Assembly: GCA_963776195.1 (NCBI GenBank)
Contig: CAVZMO010000014.1
Location: forward strand, 62,001-126,000
DNA length: 64,000 nucleotides
DNA from: CAVZMO01 sp963776195
Lineage (GTDB): Bacteria; Nitrospirota; Thermodesulfovibrionia; Thermodesulfovibrionales; SM23-35
Direction: 5' to 3'
Shown here: positions 1 through 7,199 of the stretch, piece by piece
How the letters are laid out: every line of letters starts with the position of its first letter
Numbering within the stretch: position 1 is the first letter of the stretch
The notes under the pieces: generated by a model
The model's database searches: none
Seen by the model: the letters and a program-made list of their open reading frames with translations, nothing else
Told to the model about the DNA's origin: nothing
Made by a program: the position numbers and the translations under genes

Positions 1-2
1 GA

Positions 3-659
3 AGAGCTGTCGCGTATGGCGTCGACAGGGAGAAGATCTTGAGCACGATTTATGAACAGAGGGGAAGACCGGCTTCGGGTCCTCTCCCCGATGTCCTGAG
101 AAGATGGGACATGTCATCTCACTATGAATACGATCCCGGGAAGGCGAGAGAATTGGTCCGGAAAGAGGGTCTGAACGGCATAACGGTCGATTTTTACATA
201 ACGGCGGAACAGGAGATCATAGACATAGCCGAGGTCATTCAGTCATATATTAAGGATATCGGGATAGATGTGAAGATAAAACAGCTGGAATGGAGCGCCT
301 ATAAAGAAGCGATCAACAAAGGAGAACCCGATATGTTCTATCTGAGTTGGTGGGCGGATTATCCCGATCCCGAGAATTTCCTTTTTCCTTTGTTCCATTC
401 ATCGAATCACGGTCCCGGAGGAAACAGAACGAGGTATACAAATACCGCCGTCGACTCTTTGATAGAAAAGGGGCAGGGAACATTAGAGGAAAAGCAGAGG
501 GAATCTCTCTACAAAAAGGCTGAAGAAATTATCATAGCCGATGCGCCATGCGTATTCCTGTGGCACAAGACCGATTTTACCATAAGACAGCCCCGGATCA
601 AGAATTATAAAATCTATCCTATCTACAGCATGGATAAAGGGACCGAAATATCTTTTTGA
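3..659 (+). CDS. Peptide-type ABC transporter substrate-binding protein, C-terminal part
   Basis: This is the last 218 residues of a family 5 extracellular solute-binding protein (DppA/OppA type), which captures peptides or nickel in the periplasm for an ABC importer. The 5' end lies outside the window; the frame is open from base 3. Visible family features are the R-A-V-A-Y-G-V-D-R-E-K-I stretch at the very start, the Y-D-P-G-K-A-R-E-L block near residue 40, and the S-W-W-A-D-Y-P-D-P-E-N motif near residue 105. The gene ends in TGA at 657. The matching permeases are at 11947-13674, about 11 kb away on the same strand, which is an unusual separation for one transporter. The substrate cannot be told from this fragment. 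Confidence 0.9.
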   Translation, partial: RAVAYGVDREKILSTIYEQRGRPASGPLPDVLRRWDMSSHYEYDPGKARELVRKEGLNGITVDFYITAEQEIIDIAEVIQSYIKDIGIDVKIKQLEWSAYKEAINKGEPDMFYLSWWADYPDPENFLFPLFHSSNHGPGGNRTRYTNTAVDSLIEKGQGTLEEKQRESLYKKAEEIIIADAPCVFLWHKTDFTIRQPRIKNYKIYPIYSMDKGTEISF

Positions 660-694
660 CGGAATATGGGGAAAAAGCAGAGGACAAGGCTCCC

Positions 695-931
695 ATGTTA
701 GTGTTACGCTGCGCCGCCTGCCGGAAAAAGCTCTGGCGATATGACAAAATCGGGAAGGGAGAAGTCCTGCGGTGCCACAAGAAAAGGATTGATAAAGATT
801 ACGGCAATTGTTCGACTGATGGAGACAAAATACAGTGCCTGTGCGGAAACGATATCGGTATCGATAAGGGCAGCTACTATAAGATGATTAATCGAGCTTT
901 TACCTATTCCGGCACGAAAAGAAATACCTGA
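695..931 (+). CDS. Small zinc-ribbon-like protein
   Basis: A 78-residue protein with Cys pairs C-A-A-C near the start and C-L-C near residue 47, plus single cysteines between them, consistent with a zinc ribbon. The phrases K-I-G-K-G-E-V-L-R-C and G-I-D-K-G-S-Y-Y-K-M look like those of a small conserved bacterial family of unknown function; I recognise the pattern but have no name for it. The start is ATG 695, with an AAGG stretch about six bases upstream. A TTG at 656 that overlaps the previous stop would add 13 residues and is less likely. It may be cotranscribed with the upstream binding-protein gene. Confidence 0.6.
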   Translation: MLVLRCAACRKKLWRYDKIGKGEVLRCHKKRIDKDYGNCSTDGDKIQCLCGNDIGIDKGSYYKMINRAFTYSGTKRNT

Positions 932-1076
932 TTTCCGCATTTCAGAGGAATTGAAATCACTCGTGACCGGAAGGTGAGCAATGATCGTTTCACCTCCAAC
1001 GTCTCTTTAGTAGAAGAAAAAAAGTGATATTTCGAGGCTTGATCCAAAATGACTCTTTCTGTATGTACATCTAGCT

Positions 1077-2066
1077 CTATTTTGTTAAGGCAGTTGATGT
1101 CTGTTCTACTTGCTTCCAGGTTTTATCAGGGTCATACTTTGCCATTGCCTTTGCAATCTCCTCCGTCTTCGGCCCGAGATTCTTTTCGTACACAATTCCC
1201 TGCCGGCTCACAATAAATGTCATGATCCCTGACACCCCGTATTGCGCAGGGTATGCCACTAATCCAAACCCCGATATCATCTTGCCGTTGGTCACGTATT
1301 CCAGTTCACCCCCGGGGGCGTTACTGCCCTGGCTTTTCAGGATCTTGAAATAATACCCGTAATATGGCGCATGCTTCTCGCCCTTTTTTCCTACAGTGTA
1401 TCCTTCTTCCGTGGCACGGGCAAACAGGGGCCCGAGGGGACTCCTATCCTCTCCCGGTCCAACCTCCCAGTACAGACCATCCTTCTTGCTCTCATTACTC
1501 ACAAAATGTTGAGCGTATTGAAGCACTCCATCACCATTACGGTCCTTGCGGGCATATTCGCGTTGCGCATCCACATGCGCCAGAGCAACCTGAATGGTAT
1601 TTAATTCGTTCCTGCCTATCCTCCGGTTTATGATCTCCTGTTTTCCCTCTTCAGTAGAGAAGACCCATTCCTGCCCTGATTTCACAATGGGGATAGAGAA
1701 GGGGCACTCGTCTTTTCCAATGACAGGGAGCATTGTCTTGTCGTCCAACTTTGAAAACTTAACCGCATCCCCTGCTGTCTTGACAAAACGTTCACGGGCG
1801 CGCCTGTCGGCAACCGCATCCCCTGAGGATATGATGTCTTTGCCTTCGGGTCCGAAGATAGCTGATAATTCTTCAATGTCATTGTTCTTGGCGGCCTCCA
1901 CAAGCGCTTTGAATGCGTCTTCCGGGGACTTGAACGTCTTCTGCTTCGTATCTTGAGCATAGGAAAGAAAACTGATAAATGTTATTACAATCATGGTCAC
2001 AATGAAAACAGCCAAACCATGCCTGCAAAGGGAAATTGTTTCTGATTTTGTTTTATATCTAAGCAT
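1077..2066 (-). CDS. DUF2950 family secreted protein
   Basis: A 329-residue protein of the DUF2950 family, whose function is unknown. A signal peptide is visible: a basic start, a hydrophobic run V-F-I-V-T-M-I-V-I-T-F-I-S-F-L and an Ala-Gln cleavage region, so it is exported. Internal family hallmarks are the F-K-S-P-E-D-A-F segment just after the signal, the A-H-V-D-A-Q-R-E-Y-A segment mid-protein, the P-Y-Y-G-Y-Y-F-K-I-L block and the C-terminal G-F-G-L-V-A-Y-P-A-Q-Y block. The start is ATG 2066 with a GGAGG about ten bases upstream; a start at 2147 would bury the signal peptide. It follows the 2159-3226 gene on the same strand. DUF2950 genes commonly sit beside DUF3300-type secreted proteins, and the same pairing seems to hold here. 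Confidence 0.85.
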   Translation of the reverse strand: MLRYKTKSETISLCRHGLAVFIVTMIVITFISFLSYAQDTKQKTFKSPEDAFKALVEAAKNNDIEELSAIFGPEGKDIISSGDAVADRRARERFVKTAGDAVKFSKLDDKTMLPVIGKDECPFSIPIVKSGQEWVFSTEEGKQEIINRRIGRNELNTIQVALAHVDAQREYARKDRNGDGVLQYAQHFVSNESKKDGLYWEVGPGEDRSPLGPLFARATEEGYTVGKKGEKHAPYYGYYFKILKSQGSNAPGGELEYVTNGKMISGFGLVAYPAQYGVSGIMTFIVSRQGIVYEKNLGPKTEEIAKAMAKYDPDKTWKQVEQTSTALTK

Positions 2067-2158
2067 CGAATCTTTCCTCCATATCAGTGATCTGATTAAT
2101 CCCTTATTTGATTTCTGATCTAAAATAGGTGATGTCCGTTGAAGCACTACAGATTCTC

Positions 2159-3226
2159 TTAGCGTCTCATTCCTCCACCCACGCCACCGCCATGGAATCC
2201 TATGCCTCCACCTCCACGAGGACCTCCTACGCTGCCACGTTCTGCACCAGGCGTCAGACCGGCATTGGAGCGGCTCCGGAATCCACGGTCGCTGGAATTC
2301 CGTTCAAACTGGCTGTTAGGGGAGCGATCAAAAGCACTTGAACGGGTCTCAGTGGGAGATCCTGACGCACCATAGCCTCGAAATTCTCTGTATGCTCCTG
2401 TAGCGGCACGTCCCCGGCTGGTATTGGGGATTGCTTGTGCCCCGCTTTTCGCGGAGGGTCTGGCCCTTACTGCGCCTGCCCTATCAGGAAATGTTCCGCC
2501 ATGAGATCTGTTCGCCGGGTCGATACGAAACATCCTTCCTGTCTTGGGATCAACGAAATGATTGCTGATGAGTTTCCCATGGTCATGATCATGACCATGC
2601 CTATGCCTGTCCACATGAGCATCAAAGTCCACCAGGATAAAGAAACCGGGAAACCAGACATCCCACCACCAGAACGGATAAGGTACCCAGGTATACAAGT
2701 ATGCATAATCAGGAGGCGGGGTATAATAGGTAACCACAGGAGGTCCCTCATCGTAATAATAATTATTTTCGACCGTAGAGTCAGGATAATTCGGGCCGGT
2801 CGTCTCGCCGGCGCCTTGGCCTGAAGTATCCGCTTTCACAGACAAATTATACTCATTCACAACCTTCCGAAATGTGTTCAGTGCCGCTTCTTTGTCCACA
2901 GTTATCTTGCCCGACTCTGCCGCCTCACCAACGGCACTCTGCAATTCGTCAACAATATCCGGCGTGACCGGATAATCGGCGATCCAGCCGTTGCGGGGTG
3001 TGATATCGACAGAGGCCAATGTACTCTCCGCCTCGGTTTCGCTTTCCGGAGTGCCAAGCTTAAGCGCTTGAACCAGTTTCATAGCCAAATCGCCTTCACG
3101 TATAAGGGGCTGTTCCAACGGCGGGTTCCCGGCTGTTGTCTGCTCCGGCTGTGCCATTGCAAGGCCGTATGTCAGGAGCAGACTGCCTACAATGAAAATA
3201 AATACTCTAGCTGGTTGAGTTTTCAT
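2159..3226 (-). CDS. Secreted aromatic- and glycine-rich protein of unknown function
   Basis: A 355-residue exported protein with an N-terminal signal peptide that ends near A-M-A-Q. The middle is very aromatic, with Y-Y-Y and P-F-W-W-W-D-V-W-F clusters, followed by a histidine-rich stretch (about eight His within 20 residues near 210-230) that could bind metal. The C-terminus is low complexity, rich in Arg, Ser and Gly, ending in a Gly-rich tail. It resembles DUF3300-like surface proteins in composition and in its DUF2950 neighbour, but I cannot assign it firmly. The start ATG 3226 has a GAGGAG ribosome site. It probably forms an operon with the DUF2950 gene 12 bases downstream of its stop. 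Confidence 0.7.
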   Translation of the reverse strand: MKTQPARVFIFIVGSLLLTYGLAMAQPEQTTAGNPPLEQPLIREGDLAMKLVQALKLGTPESETEAESTLASVDITPRNGWIADYPVTPDIVDELQSAVGEAAESGKITVDKEAALNTFRKVVNEYNLSVKADTSGQGAGETTGPNYPDSTVENNYYYDEGPPVVTYYTPPPDYAYLYTWVPYPFWWWDVWFPGFFILVDFDAHVDRHRHGHDHDHGKLISNHFVDPKTGRMFRIDPANRSHGGTFPDRAGAVRARPSAKSGAQAIPNTSRGRAATGAYREFRGYGASGSPTETRSSAFDRSPNSQFERNSSDRGFRSRSNAGLTPGAERGSVGGPRGGGGIGFHGGGVGGGMRR

Positions 3227-3842
3227 GACAAGTTTCTCCTCTTTTAAACCATCATCTGCCTTTGTATATATTGTATCACTATTTTTTAAGGAAGAAGTGA
3301 CGGGTCAGACGTAATGATTGCCTTTGCCGAGATTTACAGAGGCAATTATTTTCTAAAATGCAAGGGGCAAGCCCAGAGCAAAGAAGTACTGATAAATAAT
3401 GATTTCAAAATGGAACCTGATTAATCATCATCTCAGGCAAAACCGTTTGTTTTGTGAGAAATCAATAAGCCAGGCGATTCGGTCTACACTGATTTCTATG
3501 TGAACGTTTGCCCTCTATCGGGACCTTGTGTGGCGTTTGTAACAGGAAGAAGCGAAGCGGAATCCTTCCCCCTTGTGAGCAGCATCTCCGGGGCGTGACA
3601 TTCTGGAGCTGAGTACGAATGGTGATTAAGAGTGGAGAAATTACCTGTGAGATATCGAGTCTGAATTACCATAAAATATGGGATAAGGCTGCTGTCAGGG
3701 CTTCATTTTTTAAAGAATTTTAAAGAAATTGAATCGTGATATAATTTCGTTATGCATATGAAGAATACGAGGCCCGTATAGTAATAGTTAGGGGCAAGGA
3801 GTAGAAATGGCAGTTGAAAATTGTTGAGACGGGGGTGCAAAG
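3227..3842. other. Gap with no gene recognised
   Basis: About 600 bases between divergent genes. I see no convincing open frame, RNA gene or repeat in it. The promoters of the 3226 gene (leftward) and the 3843 gene (rightward) should lie at its two ends, but I could not pick clear -35/-10 pairs. Confidence 0.4.
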
Positions 3843-4379
3843 ATGGTGAAAAAATCGTTTCCCTTGTCTAAGGTCTATGGCCTGCTTGAGCCGGGGCCGG
3901 TGGTGCTGGTCACTACCTCCAGCAAGGGGTTGGCGAACATCATGACCATGTCGTGGCACATGATGATAGATTTCGAGCCACCGATTGTGGGTTGCGTCAT
4001 CAGCAACCGGAACTACACGTTCGACATCTTGAAGGTGACCAAGGAATGCGTGATCAACATCCCTACTGTGGAGCTGGTGGAAAAGGTGGTGGGATGCGGG
4101 AACACCTCCGGACGAACGGTCGACAAGTTCAAGGTCTTTGGGCTCACAGAGGCACCCGCCTCATGCGTTAGGGCGCCGCTCATCTGCGAGTGTTATGCGA
4201 ATCTTGAATGCAAGGTCGTCGATGGGAAGATGGTATCCAAGTACAACCTCTTCATCCTTGAGGTGCTCAAAGCGTGGATCAACCCCGCGAGGAAAGACGC
4301 GCAGACGATTCATCATCGAGGGAGAGGCGCTTTCATGGTTGCAGGCGAAGCGATCAAATTGCCCTCAAAAATGAAATAG
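3843..4379 (+). CDS. Flavin reductase family protein (FMN-binding split barrel)
   Basis: A 178-residue protein of the flavin reductase / FMN-binding split-barrel family, which uses FMN to reduce free flavins or other acceptors. Support comes from the opening P-G-P-V-V-L-V-T-T motif, the N-I-M-T-M-S-W-H substrate/flavin loop and the V-G-C-V-I-S-N-R-N-Y-T-F segment, followed by E-C-V-I-N-I-P. This resembles the oxygen-tolerant flavoredoxin group of anaerobes. It lacks any extra domain and is of usual length. It lies about 280 bases upstream of selD on the same strand, with no clear promoter between. The electron acceptor is unknown. Confidence 0.85.
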   Translation: MVKKSFPLSKVYGLLEPGPVVLVTTSSKGLANIMTMSWHMMIDFEPPIVGCVISNRNYTFDILKVTKECVINIPTVELVEKVVGCGNTSGRTVDKFKVFGLTEAPASCVRAPLICECYANLECKVVDGKMVSKYNLFILEVLKAWINPARKDAQTIHHRGRGAFMVAGEAIKLPSKMK

Positions 4380-4662
4380 CTTCCCTTGTGAAGGATGTAC
4401 TGCATGCATTACCCTTTGCCGATTATTACAGGATGAAACGCAATATTATAAATAGATGTTTTCTATATTTCAGCGCCCATCGATAGAAAAGAAATATTGG
4501 ACACGATATAGATTGATGGCTCATTATAAGAAGATGGATAATTCTTATTAATTCTTATTGTCTTTCTATGGACAGCGGTCATGTGAATAAGTAGCAACTG
4601 TTTGAAGGAATCTGTTTGACAGGCATATACGTTTGAATAGCTCATAATCATAAGTAAGTAAA

Positions 4663-5712
4663 ATGCAATTCTTCCGAAAAAAAACTCTAACAGGACTCTC
4701 CCGCACATGTGGTTGAGCAGCTAAAATTGGTCCGTCAGATCTGGCGGAAGCGCTCAAAGCACTCAGTCCCCCTCAGGATTCTAACCTACTTGTTGGTTTC
4801 AATACCTGTGATGATGCAGCAGTGTACCGCCTTTCAGATGAGATAGCCTTTGTCAGCACCGTTGATTTCATTACACCGCCGGTGGATGATCCATATTGGT
4901 TTGGACAAATTGCTGCAGCGAATTCTCTCTCGGATATCTATGCGATGGGAGGCAAGCCTCTCACTGCACTGAATCTCGTCATGTTTCCTCCCAAAAAGCT
5001 TGACAAGAGCGTTTTGAAGGAAATACTTCGTGGCGGGAATGACAAGGTTCTTGAAGCCGGTGCTTCTATGGCTGGGGGACATTCTGTGGATGACAATGAG
5101 CCCAAGTATGGCTTGGCTGTTACAGGAATCGTTCATCCCGATAAAATACTGACGAACTGCGGAGCTCGGGAAGGTGATGTCCTTATTCTCACAAAACCTT
5201 TGGGCACAGGGGTCTTGTTTAATGCGTGCAGATCAAGAAAACTCTCCTTCGAAGAACTGGAAGTTATTTTACCTCAGGTGGCCGCACTGAATAAAAAGGC
5301 TCTTGAGACAGCAGTGAGTTTCGACATTCATTCATGTACTGACATAACGGGTTTCGGTATTGTTGGGCATTCATTGGAGATGGCAACAGGAAGTGGAGTC
5401 CAAATAAACCTTTTCTATAAAGAACTTCCGCTTTATCCTCATGCGCTTGAGATGTATCGTAAAGGTGAAACCACGGGAAGCAATAAAGCAAACAGGAGAC
5501 TTTCACAGGGACATCTGGAAATAAGCGCAAAGATATCAAGGGAGGAGGAGGAATTACTCTTCGATCCGCAAACATCCGGGGGTCTTCTCCTGTCCATTCC
5601 TGAATCTCAGGCGAAACAGTTCATGAACGAATTGAGAACTGCCGGTGTGGAAACAGCCGTCAAAATTGGCGAAGTGATACCAAGTCCAAATCCTCGTATC
5701 ACGGTCATATAG
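4663..5712 (+). CDS. selD: Selenide, water dikinase, a selenoprotein with in-frame TGA
   Basis: SelD makes selenophosphate from selenide and ATP for selenocysteine synthesis. The frame runs from ATG 4663 through one TGA (4714-4716) to the stop at 5710-5712, giving 349 residues, the normal SelD length. The TGA falls at residue 18 in C-G-U-A-A-K-I-G, exactly where the family has its catalytic Cys or Sec; the essential Lys follows three residues later (K21). Conserved SelD blocks continue on both sides: D-D-A-A-V-Y, D-P-Y-W-F-G-Q-I-A-A-A-N-S-L-S-D-I-Y-A-M-G-G, G-G-H-S-V-D-D, D-I-T-G-F-G and F-D-P-Q-T-S-G-G. An automatic caller would start at GTG 4822 and lose the active site. The ribosome site is weak. 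No selA, selB or tRNA-Sec gene lies in the window. Confidence 0.93.
4717..4750 (+). promoter_or_regulatory. Candidate bacterial SECIS hairpin in selD
   Basis: Directly after the selD TGA there is a hairpin CCGTCA-GATC-TGGCGG (4732-4747, six pairs with one G-T). Its apical loop begins 22 bases after the TGA, within the spacing accepted for bacterial SECIS elements, and a G opens the loop. It would recruit SelB for selenocysteine insertion. Folding was judged by eye. Confidence 0.6.
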
Positions 5713-5718
5713 AAAGTC

Positions 5719-5874
5719 TCACAACGATTTACCGTGATCTAATATTTTGCCCTTTAATGAATAGATTTCAGGAAGCCCCTGCATGGTACTTTGCATCTTT
5801 TGCCCCGCAGGTAGCATGGTTTTGTTCTCAACGTCACATGGTAACAAAAAGACCCTAAATTTTTGTCGGTGCAA
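5719..5874 (-). CDS. Possible 51-residue protein, unknown
   Basis: A short open frame on the minus strand, tail to tail with selD, starting at TTG 5874. A strong AAGGAGG lies immediately upstream, but only two bases from the TTG, which is tighter than usual; another in-frame TTG is 12 bases earlier. The predicted product is basic at the start and contains L-L-P-C-D and L-P-A-G-Q-K-M segments. I do not recognise a family. It would be transcribed divergently from the arsR promoter at 6014. It may be spurious; the ribosome site is the main reason to list it. Confidence 0.3.
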   Translation of the reverse strand: MHRQKFRVFLLPCDVENKTMLPAGQKMQSTMQGLPEIYSLKGKILDHGKSL

Positions 5875-6013
5875 TTCCTCCTTCAACTAAGCCTAATCAT
5901 TGGCCTTCCGGATTTTGAAGCTCACTTTCTTAAATAAATAAGGTTCGATAAAGTAAGAAACCCGAGAAAAAAGACGGCGGAGTTTTATAGTGAACCTCCC
6001 GTGAGTCGTCCCC

Positions 6014-6042
6014 TTGACAAAACATTCAAGATTTAATATATT
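6014..6042 (+). promoter_or_regulatory. Sigma-70-type promoter of the arsR selenoprotein operon
   Basis: TTGACA at 6014-6019 and TATATT at 6037-6042 are separated by exactly 17 bases, a near-consensus promoter. Transcription would begin near 6049, just ahead of the AAAGGAGG ribosome site of arsR. Confidence 0.8.
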
Positions 6043-6062
6043 CAATATATGGAATATATTAA
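6033..6062 (+). promoter_or_regulatory. Palindromic operator overlapping the -10 box
   Basis: A perfect 11-base inverted repeat, TTAATATATTC and GAATATATTAA, separated by 8 bases, covers the -10 box and start point. It has the size and position typical of an ArsR/SmtB-family repressor site, so the adjacent arsR product probably represses its own operon. Binding is inferred from position and symmetry only. Confidence 0.75.
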
Positions 6063-6074
6063 AGGAGGTCGAAT

Positions 6075-6416
6075 ATGATTTCATTAGGGCAGAAAGTCGA
6101 GCTTTTAAAGGTAATTGCCCACCCTGTCAGAATCCGAATCCTTGAGGAGTTGGTAAAAGGAGTCAAGTGCGTAAGTGATTTCGAGGACTTTCTTGAACTG
6201 AGACAGCCGAATATATCCCAGCACTTGTCCCTTCTCAGACAAGTTGGAATTGTCGACTATTATGTTGATGGAAGGCTCAGGTGTTATTTTCTTGTGAACC
6301 CTCTCATCCCTGATCTACTGGCACTGCTTGGAAAGGATTACCAGGAGACATTGCCGAGGCCTGCATGTTGCCCTGTGACCAAAAAAGGGACATATCCGGG
6401 AGAACGCAGAAGATAG
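6075..6416 (+). CDS. ArsR/SmtB-family transcriptional repressor
   Basis: A 113-residue winged-helix regulator. The A-H-P-V-R-I-R-I-L-E-E-L helix and the Q-P-N-I-S-Q-H-L-S-L-L-R recognition helix are classic for ArsR proteins, which leave DNA when a metal(loid) or thiol signal binds. A Cys-Cys pair near the C-terminus (P-A-C-C-P, about residue 99) and a Cys near residue 34 could form the sensing site. The start ATG 6075 follows AAAGGAGG. It is the first gene of an operon of DsrE, thioredoxin-like, rhodanese-DsbD and VTT genes, and its own promoter carries a palindrome over the -10. The inducer is unknown; arsenic, antimony, mercury or sulfur species are all possible. Confidence 0.92.
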   Translation: MISLGQKVELLKVIAHPVRIRILEELVKGVKCVSDFEDFLELRQPNISQHLSLLRQVGIVDYYVDGRLRCYFLVNPLIPDLLALLGKDYQETLPRPACCPVTKKGTYPGERRR

Positions 6417-6445
6417 TTATTAATAAACACGTTAAGGAGGATTAA

Positions 6446-6772
6446 ATGAAAATCGGTATTTTAATTTCGACAGGCGATCCGGAGACGATCTGGAATGCCT
6501 TCCGTTTTGCAAATCTCTGCATGAATACGAACGTAAATGACGAGGTCTCAATTTTTATGCACGCAAAAGCCGTCGAGTATGAAAGCTGTGATTCGGAGAA
6601 GTTCAAGATCAAGGAGTTGGCGAAAACGTTTGCCCTGAGCGACGGCAAATTGCTTGCATGCGGCAAGTGTCTCGGCTTCAGGGGTCTGGAAGAAAATGAG
6701 TTCTGCCGTAAAGGCAGCCAGAAAGACCTGTACGAAATGGTTATGACGAGCGACAAACTTGTCTGCTTCTGA
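6446..6772 (+). CDS. DsrE-family sulfur carrier-like protein
   Basis: A 108-residue single-domain DsrE/DsrF-like protein, a fold used for cytoplasmic persulfide transfer. Evidence is the opening K-I-G-I-L-I-S-T-G-D-P-E-T core strand, the W-N-A-F-R-F-A-N helix, the V-S-I-F-M-H-A-K-A-V-E strand, and a C-G-K-C motif near residue 72 with further cysteines at about 25, 49, 88 and 107. The gene has a strong AAGGAGG ribosome site and lies 29 bases after arsR, so it is in the operon. It resembles DsrE-related proteins found near selenoproteins and named SaoD in NCBI family lists as I recall them; I cannot check this. Likely role: accepting or passing a sulfur or selenium atom inside the relay. Confidence 0.85.
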   Translation: MKIGILISTGDPETIWNAFRFANLCMNTNVNDEVSIFMHAKAVEYESCDSEKFKIKELAKTFALSDGKLLACGKCLGFRGLEENEFCRKGSQKDLYEMVMTSDKLVCF

Positions 6773-6780
6773 GGTGTGAT

Positions 6781-6885
6781 GTGGATGTTTCTTTTCTTAT
6801 AACGCTTTTATTCCTTGGATTAGGTGGCGGCTTTCTATCCGGCCTACTCGGGCTCGGCGGGGCAATTTTCACGACAGGGCGCTAA
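6781..6885 (+). pseudogene. TauE/SafE membrane permease remnant
   Basis: A 34-residue frame from GTG 6781 encodes only the first transmembrane helix of a TauE/SafE sulfite/anion exporter, recognisable by G-L-G-G-G-F-L-S-G-L-L-G-L-G-G-A-I. It then meets TAA at 6883. Full proteins of this family have about 250 residues, so the rest is deleted here. It suggests that the operon once included an exporter, fitting a detoxification or sulfur-handling role. Confidence 0.65.
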
Positions 6886-6924
6886 AAATCATAATGAAGT
6901 TTTGCTAAAAGGAGGTGAATTGTC

Positions 6925-7176
6925 GTGGTGAAAATAACAATTTATTCCAACCGGCCTGCCGGAAAACGCTGAACAAATCTCTGTGCTTTGGCCGGGAGAG
7001 TCAAGGAAAAATATCCCGATGATGTAGAAGTTGAAACTATTTATTCCGGTTTCCTTGGTTTTGGTCACAAAGGAGATACCATCAAGCCCCCTAACATAGC
7101 CGTTGACGACAAAATACTTGGCGGTGAAGCGACTTTTGAGGACATCGAGAAAGCTGTTATGGAAAAACGGTCTTAG
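6925..7176 (+). CDS. Small thioredoxin-like selenoprotein (Sec-x3-Cys)
   Basis: An 83-residue thioredoxin-fold protein read through one TGA. The start is GTG 6925 (or 6928) behind AAGGAGGTG. Translation gives an opening beta strand K-I-T-I-Y-S-N-R-P, then TGA (6970) at residue 16 and Cys at residue 20. This is the position where thioredoxin-like proteins carry their redox cysteines after strand 1, so the site is Sec-x3-Cys. The frame then continues unbroken through V-E-V-E-T-I-Y-S and a cis-Pro-like K-P-P-N-I-A-V-D-D motif to TAG 7174. Without Sec decoding the protein would stop after 15 residues; automatic callers would start at TTG 6988. It has no signal peptide, so it is cytoplasmic. It resembles the family I recall as thioredoxin-like (seleno)protein SaoT. 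Confidence 0.82.
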
Positions 7177-7199
7177 AGGACGATGGAGGTACGAATGTT

